A stretch of DNA of 64,000 nucleotides from Nocardia vaccinii NBRC 15922 (GTDB taxonomy: Bacteria; Actinomycetota; Actinomycetes; Mycobacteriales; Mycobacteriaceae): positions 62,001 to 126,000 of the forward strand of contig NZ_BDCC01000010.1 of NCBI RefSeq assembly GCF_001613305.1, in the 5' to 3' direction. Under the pieces are notes generated by a model, which was given only the letters and a program-made list of their open reading frames with translations, was not told where the DNA came from and searched no databases. Positions 9,373 to 18,367 of this stretch are shown here, piece by piece (position 1 is the first letter of the stretch; each line of letters begins with the position of its first letter). The translations under genes were made by a program, and so were the position numbers.

Positions 9373-10625
9373 CGCCCGCCTCCCGGAAGTGCAAGGCCCG
9401 AAACGCCTTTCGGCACGCTGACGGGTATGCCCTGCCGGGCCGCCTGCTGCGCGAGTTCGGGTGTGCTGAACTGCAGCTGGCTCGGGAAGGCCGTCTGGGT
9501 GGACGCCGGATTGACCAGTAGCGGTGGATAATTGACCAGCAGGGAATTGACGATCGGTGCCAGATATTGGCGGCACAGCTGTCCCGACTTGTCGGAATCA
9601 TCGGCCCCGATGCCCTCGACCGAACCACACAGGAATTCGATCGGATTGGCGAAGTTGGAATAGGTGATCGCACCCGCCAGAGAGCCCTGCGCGGGCTTGT
9701 AGATCTGATAGAAGTTGACCAGGCCGTTCGGCGCGGCGTGCAGCAGGTTCTCCAGGTCGCCGCGTTTGTCGACGACCGTCTTGGTGACGTCGCTCAGGCG
9801 CTGTACTCCCTCGGTGAGGGCCCCGCCGCGTTCGTCCAGGAACCGTTTCACATCGGCGATCGCGGAGGACAGATTGTCCAGTCCCGCACCGAGATCCGTG
9901 GACACCCCGGCCAGCACCGAGGAGACCGAGGCCAGCCGCCCGCCGAACTGGACGATCTGCTCGTTGCTCTTGGACAGGACATCAACCAGCTGTTGCAGAT
10001 TCCGGATCGTGCCGAACAGGTCGGTGCGACTGTCGGACAGGGTGTTGAACGTGCTGGACAGCTCCTTCAACGTGTCCCGCAGCGACTGGGCATTGCCGTT
10101 GCCGAGGTTGGCCGACGCGGTGTCGACGAATCGGCCGAACGAGCCCTTCTTATCGTTGCCTTCCGGCCCCAGTGCCTTGGACAGCCTCGTCAGCTGGGTC
10201 TTGATGTCGTCCCACTCCACGGGAACGGCGGTGCGCTGGATCGGGATCACCGCGTTGTCGTGCATCTTCGGACCGCCGTTGTAGGCGGGGGCCAGTTGCA
10301 CGAACCGCGCGGACACCAGCGAGGGAGAGATGATCACCGCGCGGGCGTCGGCCGGGATGTCGACACCGCGATCGACCGTCATGGTCACTTTCACGTCGTC
10401 CTTGCCCGGCTCGATCGAATTGATCTTGCCGACCTTGACCCCGAGTATCTCGACGTTGTCGCCGGCGTAGATGGCATTGGTCGACGGGAAGTACGCGGTG
10501 ATGTGGGTCTTGCCGATATTGGTCACCGCGGCGTAGGCGATCCAGCCGGCCAGGCCCACGACCAGCGCCGCGGCGACATAACGCACCCAGTGTGGCAGCC
10601 GGGACATGCTGCGCAATACGTTCAT
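9369..10625 (-). CDS. mce4D: Mce4D, MCE-family sterol importer subunit
   Basis: A 418-residue MCE protein with a membrane anchor (about 14-34: VRYVAAALVVGLAGWIAYAAV), the MCE domain (about 38-112, with STNAIYAGDNVEILGVKVGKI), then a long coiled-coil region rich in LS and TL. Its start overlaps the mce4C stop (ATGA at 10622-10625). The D subunit contributes to the ring and helical channel of the Mce4 complex. Confidence 0.95.
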   Translation of the reverse strand: MNVLRSMSRLPHWVRYVAAALVVGLAGWIAYAAVTNIGKTHITAYFPSTNAIYAGDNVEILGVKVGKINSIEPGKDDVKVTMTVDRGVDIPADARAVIISPSLVSARFVQLAPAYNGGPKMHDNAVIPIQRTAVPVEWDDIKTQLTRLSKALGPEGNDKKGSFGRFVDTASANLGNGNAQSLRDTLKELSSTFNTLSDSRTDLFGTIRNLQQLVDVLSKSNEQIVQFGGRLASVSSVLAGVSTDLGAGLDNLSSAIADVKRFLDERGGALTEGVQRLSDVTKTVVDKRGDLENLLHAAPNGLVNFYQIYKPAQGSLAGAITYSNFANPIEFLCGSVEGIGADDSDKSGQLCRQYLAPIVNSLLVNYPPLLVNPASTQTAFPSQLQFSTPELAQQAARQGIPVSVPKGVSGLALPGGGR

Positions 10626-11692
10626 CGCGGTGGCTCCTGTGTCGCCGGGTTGATCGTGACGCCGCCGTTCAAATACTCCTCCAGCGACTGCGGCAGGTGT
10701 TGCGGCCAAGCCAGTGCATCGACCAGAGGCCGCAGCGGCTTGCTCTCGATATTGGCCAGCATCGATTGGAAGTACGGACCACTGCCGACCTGCTCACCGA
10801 GCGCGGCCGCGTACGGACCCACCTCGTCCAATGCCTTGTCCAGGTTGTCCTTGTTCTTCTGCAGCAGTTGCAGCACCGAATTCAACTTGTCCAGCGCGGG
10901 TTTCAACAGCGCCTCGTTGTCGTTGACGAAACCGGTCAGCTGCTGCGCCAGACCGTTCACGTAGACGATCAGCTGACTGATCGCCTGCCGCCGGGCGTTC
11001 AGCTCGCCGAGCAGGTTGTCACCGTCCATCAGCAGCGCGTCGAGTTGCAGCTTGCGATCGGAGAGCACCTTGGTGACGTTCTGGGCGTGACCGAGCAGCT
11101 GGGTGAGGGCGTCGTCGCGCTTGTTCAGGCTTCGAGACAACGCGGTGATGCCGTCGAGCGCGGACCGCAGCGGCGCGGGAGTATCGGCGAAGGTCTTCGA
11201 CAGCGCGTCCAGCGTCTTGTTCGCCTGATCCAGATCCAGGCCCTGCACGGTGCCGGAGAGATCGCTGAGCGCATCGGTCAGCGAATACGGAGATGTGGTG
11301 CGGCTCAACGGAATCGTGTTGCCGACCCGGATCGACCCGTCACCGGAGGGCAGGACCGCCAACGATTTGCGACCGAGCACCGTATTCGTCTTGATGGCCG
11401 CGCTGGTCGCGTCCCCGAGCCGGATCGTCTCGTCGAGGGAGAACTTCACCAGCACCTTGGGACCGTCGAGCCGCAGCGATTCCACCCGTCCCGAGCGCAC
11501 GCCCGCCACCTGCACCTGATCGCCCGGTTGCAGCCCGCCCGCGTCGGCGAAATAGGCGGTGTACTCAGCGCCGGATCGGACGAAGGGAAGTCGATCGAAC
11601 TGCAACGCGGACAATGCGATCGCGACCGCCATGGCAAGGCCGACGATGCCGATGGAAATGAGTGACCGGTTCTCTTTCAATTGCTCGCACAC
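10622..11692 (-). CDS. mce4C: Mce4C, MCE-family sterol importer subunit
   Basis: A 356-residue MCE protein. Anchor helix about 11-30, MCE domain about 38-112 (YFADAGGLQPGDQVQVAGVRSGRVESL), then helices. The likely start is the GTG at 11692, which lies inside the end of mce4B (16-base overlap). The GTG is followed at once by the family-typical KENRSL N-terminus. The deep overlap implies coupled translation. Confidence 0.94.
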   Translation of the reverse strand: MCEQLKENRSLISIGIVGLAMAVAIALSALQFDRLPFVRSGAEYTAYFADAGGLQPGDQVQVAGVRSGRVESLRLDGPKVLVKFSLDETIRLGDATSAAIKTNTVLGRKSLAVLPSGDGSIRVGNTIPLSRTTSPYSLTDALSDLSGTVQGLDLDQANKTLDALSKTFADTPAPLRSALDGITALSRSLNKRDDALTQLLGHAQNVTKVLSDRKLQLDALLMDGDNLLGELNARRQAISQLIVYVNGLAQQLTGFVNDNEALLKPALDKLNSVLQLLQKNKDNLDKALDEVGPYAAALGEQVGSGPYFQSMLANIESKPLRPLVDALAWPQHLPQSLEEYLNGGVTINPATQEPPR

Positions 11693-12708
11693 CTTCCGGT
11701 CGTCTGGTTGCCGGGCAGATGGATTTCCATCGGCTTCCCATCGGGACCGTCGGCGAGCATTTGCGTACCGCAGACGTACATGTTCAGGAACGACCCGTAC
11801 GATCCGACCCGGACCAACTGCTTGTACGCCTGGGGCAGCTTGTTCAACAGCGTCTGCACATCCGCGGAATGATCGTCGAGGTTCGTCGCGACCCGTCCCA
11901 GCTGTGTGAAGGTCTGTTGCAGGTCGGGCCGCGCCTCCTGCAGCAGGCCCTGCAGATCGGTGGTGGCGCCGGCCAGCTTCGGCAGCGCCGCGCCGATCGG
12001 ATCCCGATCCGCGGCCAGCCCGCTGATCAGCCGCTGCAGTTCGGTCAGGGTGGTGTCGAATTCCTTGCTGTGCGCGTCGATCGTGCCCAGCACCGTGTTC
12101 AGGTCATTGATGACGTTGCCGATCAGCGCATCCCGATCGGCGATCGTCTTGGCGAACGAACCGGAGCTGTTCAACAGCGCCACCAGGGCGCCGCCCTGCC
12201 CCTGGAAAACCTGCAGCAGCGCACTTGTCAGCGAGTTGACCTGGGTGGGATCCAAGCCCTGCAGCAGCGGCTTGAATCCGCCCAGCAGCATGTCCAGATC
12301 CAGGGCGGGCTTGGTTTTGTCGGTGCCGATGGTGCCGCCCTCGGACAGGGCCCGATCGCTTCCAGGGCTGTCCAGCAACTCCATGTACCGGTCGCCGACC
12401 AGATTCTCGTACCGGATGGCGGCGTGCGTGCTTTGCAGCAGCCGGTATTTGCTGTCGACATCGAAATCCACGTGCGCGAGATCGTCCTTGCCGACGTAGA
12501 CCCGTTTCACGGTCCCCACCGGTACACCCGCGATGCGGACCTTGGCGCCCGGCAGCATGCCGGACGACTGGGTGAACACCGCGTGGTATCCGGTCTCGCT
12601 GGAGAATCGCATCTGGCTGAAGATCACGACCAGGAAACCCAGGACGACCACCATCACCAGGGTGAAGATCCCCAATTTGACGGTTGTGGCGTGCGGTTTG
12701 AATCTCAT
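11677..12708 (-). CDS. mce4B: Mce4B, MCE-family sterol importer subunit
   Basis: A 343-residue MCE protein. Membrane anchor about 11-31 (GIFTLVMVVVLGFLVVIF), MCE domain about 38-112 (VFTQSSGMLPGAKVRIAGVPVGTV), then a coiled region. The tail ends CGTQMLADGPDG...TGRCASN, with two cysteines that could pair outside the membrane. The ATG at 12708 overlaps the mce4A stop by four bases; an upstream open extension is not used. Confidence 0.95.
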   Translation of the reverse strand: MRFKPHATTVKLGIFTLVMVVVLGFLVVIFSQMRFSSETGYHAVFTQSSGMLPGAKVRIAGVPVGTVKRVYVGKDDLAHVDFDVDSKYRLLQSTHAAIRYENLVGDRYMELLDSPGSDRALSEGGTIGTDKTKPALDLDMLLGGFKPLLQGLDPTQVNSLTSALLQVFQGQGGALVALLNSSGSFAKTIADRDALIGNVINDLNTVLGTIDAHSKEFDTTLTELQRLISGLAADRDPIGAALPKLAGATTDLQGLLQEARPDLQQTFTQLGRVATNLDDHSADVQTLLNKLPQAYKQLVRVGSYGSFLNMYVCGTQMLADGPDGKPMEIHLPGNQTTGRCASN

Positions 12709-13928
12709 CGCTTCGGCACCCCCGGCACCCCGGGCAGCCCGGCGAACAGAATTTGGAAGACCTTCCCGGCGTCCTGGTGTGTACGCAGCTCGGGAGTCCA
12801 TACATGTCCCTGAGAGCTGTCGGTCACCAGATATTTGGCGTGGTCACCCGGTTTCATCGTCTGGGACTGGCAGAGCGTGGAACCGGTCGCGTTCACCTTC
12901 GGCAGGTCCTGCGGATATTTGTAAGGCTCGCCGCCGGGCATGAAGCCCGCGTCCAACAGCAATCCGTGCCCCGAACCGCCGAAGATCTGCTGGTACAGCG
13001 CCCAGTTGTCGCCGAATGCGTTGATGACGCACGGCAGCGAACCTTGGTACTGATAGAGCAGATCCGTGGTCGGGCGCAGCAGATCCAGCGCCGTCACCAG
13101 TGGTTTCTGATTGGCGGACAGGATCGGCTGGGCCGTATTCGCCAGGCCGATCAGGTTGGCCAGCATCGCGTCGAAATCGTGTTCCTGCGCGACGATGCTC
13201 TTGCTGGTGACCACGGCATTGTTCGTGGTGCGCAACAGATCCGGCGCGGTATCGGCGTAGAGGTCGGTCACGCCCGCGGTCGATCGCAGATCACGTTGCA
13301 GCGTGGGCAGACTCGGATTGATGTTCTTCAGGTACGTATCGCTGTCGGCGAGCAGTTGCCCCAGCTTGTCCCCGCGTCCCTGCAGGGCGGTGCCCAGCGC
13401 GGTCAGCGTCGCGTTCAGCTTCTCCGGCTTCACCATTGCCAGCACCTGGGTAAGCTGCTCGAACAGCGTGTTGAATTCGACGGTGACGTGACGGGCGTCG
13501 ATGGTCTGGCCGGGCTGCAGCGGCTGGCTCGAAGGATGCTGCGGCGCGGTGAAATTCACGTATTTTGCGCCGAATACGGTGGTGGAGTTGATATCCACGC
13601 CCGCATTGGACGGAACCAGTTTCAGCTGATCGGGATTGACGGCCAGTTTCAGCCGTGCCCCGTCGCCGGTGAAGGTGATCTGCTCGACGGTGCCGATGTC
13701 GACACCGCGCATCTTCACCTTCGCGTCCTTGTCCATCACCAGGCCCGCGCGGGGAGCGTCGATGTAGATCGCCTCGGTGCTGGTGAATCCGCCCGCGAAC
13801 ATGGTCAGCGCGATCGCGACCACCGCGGCCAGGCTGAGCACGAAGGCCACACCCGCGAGTTTGATGCCCCAGCCGGCACCGAAAACCCTCCCGGCGCCGT
13901 CTTTTTCGACAAGTCTATTTCTCGCCAT
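12705..13928 (-). CDS. mce4A: Mce4A, MCE-family sterol importer subunit
   Basis: A 407-residue MCE protein. Anchor helix about 22-45, MCE domain about 50-125 (YIDAPRAGLVMDKDAKVKMRGVDIGTVEQI), then the cholesterol_uptake-type helical region with ALDLLRPTTDLLYQY and a Cys pair (SLPCVIN, GSTLCQS). First Mce subunit of the operon, six bases after yrbE4B. Mce4A-F with YrbE4A/B and an ATPase encoded elsewhere import cholesterol in mycobacteria and rhodococci. Confidence 0.96.
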   Translation of the reverse strand: MARNRLVEKDGAGRVFGAGWGIKLAGVAFVLSLAAVVAIALTMFAGGFTSTEAIYIDAPRAGLVMDKDAKVKMRGVDIGTVEQITFTGDGARLKLAVNPDQLKLVPSNAGVDINSTTVFGAKYVNFTAPQHPSSQPLQPGQTIDARHVTVEFNTLFEQLTQVLAMVKPEKLNATLTALGTALQGRGDKLGQLLADSDTYLKNINPSLPTLQRDLRSTAGVTDLYADTAPDLLRTTNNAVVTSKSIVAQEHDFDAMLANLIGLANTAQPILSANQKPLVTALDLLRPTTDLLYQYQGSLPCVINAFGDNWALYQQIFGGSGHGLLLDAGFMPGGEPYKYPQDLPKVNATGSTLCQSQTMKPGDHAKYLVTDSSQGHVWTPELRTHQDAGKVFQILFAGLPGVPGVPKR

Positions 13929-13934
13929 ACCGCC

Positions 13935-14786
13935 CTACCCGGAGAGATGGAAATTGCCGGAGGTGCCGTAGATGGCCAGCGAGACCAGCAGGGTCACCAT
14001 CACCACCGCGATCAGCGAGGCGCGCACCGCGTTGCCGACCGCAACGCCGACCCCGACCGGACCGCCGGACGCGTGGTAGCCGTAGTAGGTGTGAATCATC
14101 ATGACCGCCAAGGCCATGAAGATCGCCTGTACGAACGACCACAGAATGTCGCTGGGAATCAGGAAGGTCGAGAAGTAGTGGTCGTACACACCGGCCGACT
14201 GGCCGTAGATCACCACTGTGGCAAAGCGACTCGCGAGGAAGGAGGCGATCACCGCGAGCGCGTACAGCGGGACGATCGCGATCATCCCGGCCAGCACCCG
14301 CGTGCCGATCAGGAACGGCACCGGTTTGATGGCCATGACCTCGAGCGCGTCGATCTCCTCGGACACCCGCATCGCGCCGAGTTGCGCGGTGGCGCCGGCC
14401 CCGATCGTGGCCGCCAGACCGATGCCCGAGATCACCGGCGCCGCGATGCGCACGTTCAGGAAGGCTGCGAAGAAGCCGGTCAGCGCCTCGACGCCGATAT
14501 TGCCCAGCGAACTGTAGCCCTGCACCGCGATGGTGCCGCCGGCGAACAGCGTCAGGAAGCCGACGATCACCACGGTACCGCCGATCACAGCCAAAGCGCC
14601 GGTGCCCATACTGATTTCGGCGATGAGCCGAATCGTCTCGGTGCGATACTGGTAGAACGCCTTGGGCACCGAGCGCAATGATTCGGCATAGAAGAGCGCG
14701 TGCCGCCCGACATTGTCGAGCGATTCGGACAGCCGGCGCACTCGTCGAACTGTACGCGGGAAGCGGGCGTGTATCACGAATGCCAT
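13935..14786 (-). CDS. yrbE4B: YrbE4B, MlaE-type ABC permease
   Basis: A 283-residue MlaE/YrbE permease with about five membrane helices. It has the conserved cytoplasmic stretch SEEIDALEVMAIKPVPFLIGTRVLAG that docks on the ATPase. It pairs with YrbE4A as the inner-membrane pore of the Mce4 importer. Only four bases separate it from yrbE4A. Confidence 0.96.
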   Translation of the reverse strand: MAFVIHARFPRTVRRVRRLSESLDNVGRHALFYAESLRSVPKAFYQYRTETIRLIAEISMGTGALAVIGGTVVIVGFLTLFAGGTIAVQGYSSLGNIGVEALTGFFAAFLNVRIAAPVISGIGLAATIGAGATAQLGAMRVSEEIDALEVMAIKPVPFLIGTRVLAGMIAIVPLYALAVIASFLASRFATVVIYGQSAGVYDHYFSTFLIPSDILWSFVQAIFMALAVMMIHTYYGYHASGGPVGVGVAVGNAVRASLIAVVMVTLLVSLAIYGTSGNFHLSG

Positions 14787-14790
14787 GGGA

Positions 14791-15555
14791 CTACCGGACC
14801 GTGAACTTGATACCGACCGCGGTGACCACCACGTTCAGCACGAACAAAACCATGAATGAGAACACCACCGTCTGATTGACCGCGTCGCCGACGCTCTTGG
14901 GCCCACCCTTGACGTTCAGCCCCAGATAGCAGGCCGTCATTCCGGCGGCCAAGCCGAACAGGGTGGCCTTGACCTCGGCGATGACCAGCTCGGGCAGATG
15001 CGTCAGCAGCGTGATGCCGTTGACGAACGCGCCCGGATTGACCCCCTGTAGGTAGACCGAGAAGAGAAAACCGCCGCCGATGCCGATCACGCACACCAGG
15101 CCGTTCAGCAGCGCCGCGACGAACATCGACGCCAGCACCCGCGGCACCACCAGCCGCTGGATGGGGTCGATGCCCAGCACCTTCATCGCGTCGATCTCCT
15201 CGCGGATGGTGCGGGCGCCCAGATCCGCGCAGATCGCGGTTGCTCCGGCACCGGCCACGATCAGCACCGTGACGATCGGGCCGACCTGGGTCACCGTGCC
15301 GAATGCGGCGCCCGCGCCGGACAGGTCGGCCGCACCGATCTCGCGGAGCAGAATGTTGAGCGTGAAGCTCACCAGAACGGTGAAGGGGATGGCGACCAGC
15401 AAGGTCGGAAAGATCGAAACCCGGGCGATGAACCATGCCTGGTCGACGAATTCACGACGCTGAAAGGGCGGCCGCACGGTCGCCCTGGCCACCGCGGCAG
15501 TGAGTTCGAAGAACCCGCCGACCGCTCGCAACGGCACGGCAAGAACCTCGTTCAT
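14791..15555 (-). CDS. yrbE4A: YrbE4A, MlaE-type ABC permease
   Basis: A 254-residue MlaE/YrbE permease with five membrane helices and the coupling motif REEIDAMKVLGIDPIQRLVVPRVLA. The ATG at 15555 follows a strong AAGGAGG site; an open extension upstream is discarded. First gene of the mce4 transcript. Two KstR-like palindromes lie 77-168 bases upstream, so repression by KstR until sterol-derived CoA esters appear is expected. Confidence 0.96.
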   Translation of the reverse strand: MNEVLAVPLRAVGGFFELTAAVARATVRPPFQRREFVDQAWFIARVSIFPTLLVAIPFTVLVSFTLNILLREIGAADLSGAGAAFGTVTQVGPIVTVLIVAGAGATAICADLGARTIREEIDAMKVLGIDPIQRLVVPRVLASMFVAALLNGLVCVIGIGGGFLFSVYLQGVNPGAFVNGITLLTHLPELVIAEVKATLFGLAAGMTACYLGLNVKGGPKSVGDAVNQTVVFSFMVLFVLNVVVTAVGIKFTVR

Positions 15556-15631
15556 TCCCGATTCCTCCTTGCCATGCCTAGCACGTCGAGCTTGCGACGG
15601 CGGCCTCAACCGGCCTGTCGATCTGGATGAT

Positions 15632-15645
15632 TAGAACACGTTCAC
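15632..15645. promoter_or_regulatory. KstR-like operator, proximal to mce4
   Basis: TAGAACACGTTCAC fits the KstR consensus TnnAACnnGTTnnA at every fixed position but the last. It lies 77 bases upstream of the yrbE4A start. Confidence 0.75.
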
Positions 15646-15708
15646 TCTATTGTCGAGCACCGTTTGACAATTTTGAACTGCCCTTTCCGCCGAACGGTGA
15701 TCGGAAGT

Positions 15709-15722
15709 TAGAACTTGTTCAT
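15709..15722. promoter_or_regulatory. KstR-like operator, distal to mce4
   Basis: TAGAACTTGTTCAT fits TnnAACnnGTTnnA except for the last base. Second palindrome in the yrbE4A upstream region, 77 bases from the first in the same orientation. Confidence 0.7.
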
Positions 15723-15821
15723 ACGACGTAAGGAAGGCTCGTGTGAGCCGCTCCACAGCGTCGATCCCCATGTCTACCAACTGGTGGACCGGCAATCAAC
15801 AACGTGGCCCGTAACTGTTCG

Positions 15822-16730
15822 CTACTGGCCCAGTTCGCTCAACGATGACGCCGAAAACGTACGCCCCGCCGGACGTTCGGCAAAATATCCGCCGAGCGTG
15901 TCGGCCAGATCCTCGGGGGACCATTCCGCACCCGCGGCATCGAAACGCCGTTCTACTTCCGGCGCCGCCATCAGTGCGACCATCGGCCCGTAGACGACGA
16001 ATACCTGCCCGTTCACCGCGTCCGCGGCGGGCGAGGCGAGATAGGCGACCAATCGTCCGACGTGATCGGGCGAGAGCGGATCGACGCCCTCATCGGGCGC
16101 GTCGGAGAAGACCTTCTCGGTCATCGAGGTGCGCGCCCGGGGGCAGATTGCGTTTGTGCGCACGCCATATCGCTCGAGCCCGCGTGCCGCGGACAGGGTC
16201 AGCGCCGTGATTCCGGCCTTGGCGGCGCCGTAGTTCGGCTGCCCGGCCGGGCCGAGCAGACCGGCCTCGGACGAGGTGTTGATCAAACGGCCGTAGATCG
16301 GCGCACCGGCCGCTTTGGATTTGCCGCGCCAGTATGCGGCGGCATTGCGAGACAACAAGAAATGTCCGCGCAGATGAACAGCGAGGACCGAATCCCAGTC
16401 CTCGTCGGTGAGATTGAAAAGCATTCCGTCACGGACTATTCCAGCGTTGTTCACCACGATGTCGACGCTGCCGAACGTCTCGTCCGCGGTGCGGATCAGC
16501 GCATCCGCGGTAGCTCGTTCCGCAATACTGCCGGCGACGAATTCAGCCTTGGCGCCCAGTGCGCGAATATCGGCGAGAGTCGCCGATACCGCCTCGTTCT
16601 CGACGAGATCGTTCACGACGACCGAGGCGCCAGCAGCGGCCAGGGCGAGCGCATCCGCCCGCCCCAGCCCGGCACCGGCGCCAGTCACAATGGCCACCCG
16701 ACCGGACAAGCTGATTTCAGATTCGATCAC
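15822..16730 (-). CDS. hsd4A: Hsd4A-type hydroxysteroid/hydroxyacyl-CoA dehydrogenase
   Basis: A 302-residue SDR like the dehydrogenase part of peroxisomal multifunctional enzyme 2: TGAGAGLGRADALALA at about 16, VVNDL, NNAGIVRDGML, then INTSSEAGLLG and the catalytic YGAAK. It ends in an extended C-terminal tail (VERRFDAAGAEWSPEDL). In actinobacteria this gene (Rv3502c position) oxidises 17-beta-hydroxysteroids and the 3-hydroxyacyl-CoA of the sterol side chain. GTG start at 16730, directly beside a perfect KstR operator. It precedes the mce4 genes on the same strand. Confidence 0.9.
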   Translation of the reverse strand: MIESEISLSGRVAIVTGAGAGLGRADALALAAAGASVVVNDLVENEAVSATLADIRALGAKAEFVAGSIAERATADALIRTADETFGSVDIVVNNAGIVRDGMLFNLTDEDWDSVLAVHLRGHFLLSRNAAAYWRGKSKAAGAPIYGRLINTSSEAGLLGPAGQPNYGAAKAGITALTLSAARGLERYGVRTNAICPRARTSMTEKVFSDAPDEGVDPLSPDHVGRLVAYLASPAADAVNGQVFVVYGPMVALMAAPEVERRFDAAGAEWSPEDLADTLGGYFAERPAGRTFSASSLSELGQ

Positions 16731-16740
16731 ACGGTGACTC

Positions 16741-16754
16741 TAGAACGCGTTCCA
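16741..16754. promoter_or_regulatory. KstR operator at hsd4A
   Basis: TAGAACGCGTTCCA matches TnnAACnnGTTnnA completely. It begins 11 bases upstream of the hsd4A start codon, within the expected promoter, and 20 bases downstream of the fdxD stop. Confidence 0.85.
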
Positions 16755-16773
16755 GTTAACGGCAAGCATCGGT

Positions 16774-16962
16774 TCAGACGAGCTTCAACGCCGCCTTCGG
16801 GCACTGCGCGACCGCGGTCTTCACGGCGTCGAGCTGGTCGTCCGGCACATCACCCGAGGTGACGTGCAGGTTGTCCTCGTCGTCGAGTTCGAACACGTCG
16901 GGGGCGTATCCGACACAGATGCCATTGGCCTCGCACTGGTCGAAATCCACACTGACCTTCAT
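16774..16962 (-). CDS. fdxD: ferredoxin FdxD, 3Fe-4S type
   Basis: A 62-residue ferredoxin. Cysteines at about 10, 16 and 52 (C-x5-C...CP) and no fourth ligand: CEANGIC then AQCPKAAL. This gives a 3Fe-4S cluster of the type that donates electrons to cytochrome P450 or Rieske oxygenases. It occupies the Rv3503c position between hsd4A and fadE26 and is a candidate donor for CYP125 at 33989. Confidence 0.92.
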   Translation of the reverse strand: MKVSVDFDQCEANGICVGYAPDVFELDDEDNLHVTSGDVPDDQLDAVKTAVAQCPKAALKLV

Positions 16963-17049
16963 TTTGACAACTCCTTCGCCACTGATGACCCGAGCCTACA
17001 AGCCCGCCTCGGCCAAGGCGGCGGAAGCGGTCCGATTCGGAGTCCATAC

Positions 17050-17063
17050 TGGAACATGTTTCA
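17050..17063. promoter_or_regulatory. KstR operator between fdxD and fadE26
   Basis: TGGAACATGTTTCA matches TnnAACnnGTTnnA completely. It lies in the 191-base divergent space and can control fdxD leftwards and fadE26-fadE27 rightwards. Confidence 0.85.
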
Positions 17064-17153
17064 GTGGTTGTGCAATGATCGGGGAAACCGGCCCAGCCCA
17101 TATCGGCTGGCTATGGAACGAGCCGGCTACCAGTAGACGACGAGGTGATTGCC

Positions 17154-18347
17154 ATGCGGATTGCGTATACCCCGCAACAGGAACAGCTACGCGCGGAACT
17201 GCGCGACTATTTCGCCACGCTGATCACCCCCGAACGCCGCGCGGCGCTCTCCTCGCAGACCGGCGAATACGGCCAGGGCAACGTCTATCGCGAGGTGGTC
17301 CAGCAGATGGGCCACGACGGCTGGCTCACGCTGAGCTGGCCGAAGGAGTACGGCGGCCAGGACCGCTCCACGATGGATCAGCTGATCTTCACCGACGAGG
17401 CCGCCATCGCCGGCGCACCGGTGCCGTTCCTGACCATCAACTCGGTCGCGCCGACGATCATGCACTACGGCACCGAGGAGCAGAAGAAGTTCTTCCTGCC
17501 CAAGATCGCCGCTGGTGAGCTGCACTTCTCCATCGGCTACTCCGAACCGGGCGCGGGCACCGACCTGGCCTCGCTGCGCACCAGCGCGGTTCGCGACGGC
17601 GACGACTGGATCGTCAACGGGCAGAAGATGTGGACCAGCCTCATCCAGTACGCCGACTACGTCTGGCTGGCCGCGCGCACCGACCCGACCGCCAAGAAAC
17701 ACAAGGGCATCAGCATGTTCATCATGCCGACCACCGCGGAGGGCTTCTCCTGGACGCCGGTGCACACCATGGCCGGTCCGGACACCAGCGCCACCTACTA
17801 CCAGGACGTGCGCATCCCGCACACGAACATGGTGGGCCCGGAGAACGGCGGCTGGCCCCTGGTCACCAACCAGCTCAACCACGAGCGCGTCGCGCTGACC
17901 TCGGCCGCCTCCCTGCAGCTGGCGCTGGCCCAGACGGTGGAGTGGGCCAAGAACAACAAGGATTCCAACGGTGGCCGCGTCATCGACAGCGAATGGGTGC
18001 GGCTGAACCTGGCCCGCGTGCACGCGAAGGTCGAATACCTCAAATTGCTGAACTGGGAGATAGCGTCCGGTGCGGACGCGGGCGGCGACTCCGCGCCAAA
18101 ACCGTGGAATGCCTCCACCTGCAAGGTGCTCGGCACCGAACTGGCCACCGAGGCATATCGCACGCTGATGGAAGTGCTCGGACCGCAGGCCTATCTGCGC
18201 CAGGGTTCGGCCGGTGCGCAGTTGCTCGGCCGCCTCGAGCGTATGCACCGCGCCTGCCTGATTCTCACCTTCGGCGGCGGCACCAACGAGGTGCAGCGCG
18301 ACATCATCGCGATGACCGCCCTGAAGCAGCCCGCCGCTGCGCGCTGA
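17154..18347 (+). CDS. fadE26: acyl-CoA dehydrogenase FadE26 (ChsE4), sterol side chain
   Basis: A 397-residue acyl-CoA dehydrogenase: N-terminal helical domain, beta domain with GYSEPGAGTDLASLRTSA and NGQKMWTSLIQYADY, and a C-terminal flavin-binding helical domain ending GGGTNEVQRDIIA. The conserved HERVALTSAAS segment is in place. In the family FadE26 pairs with FadE27 as an alpha2beta2 enzyme that desaturates the 27-carbon side-chain CoA ester. Start at the ATG (17154) after GAGG; a GTG nine bases upstream is less likely. A perfect KstR site lies upstream. Confidence 0.94.
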   Translation: MRIAYTPQQEQLRAELRDYFATLITPERRAALSSQTGEYGQGNVYREVVQQMGHDGWLTLSWPKEYGGQDRSTMDQLIFTDEAAIAGAPVPFLTINSVAPTIMHYGTEEQKKFFLPKIAAGELHFSIGYSEPGAGTDLASLRTSAVRDGDDWIVNGQKMWTSLIQYADYVWLAARTDPTAKKHKGISMFIMPTTAEGFSWTPVHTMAGPDTSATYYQDVRIPHTNMVGPENGGWPLVTNQLNHERVALTSAASLQLALAQTVEWAKNNKDSNGGRVIDSEWVRLNLARVHAKVEYLKLLNWEIASGADAGGDSAPKPWNASTCKVLGTELATEAYRTLMEVLGPQAYLRQGSAGAQLLGRLERMHRACLILTFGGGTNEVQRDIIAMTALKQPAAAR

Positions 18348-18367
18348 TAGGAAAGCTGAGTAACACA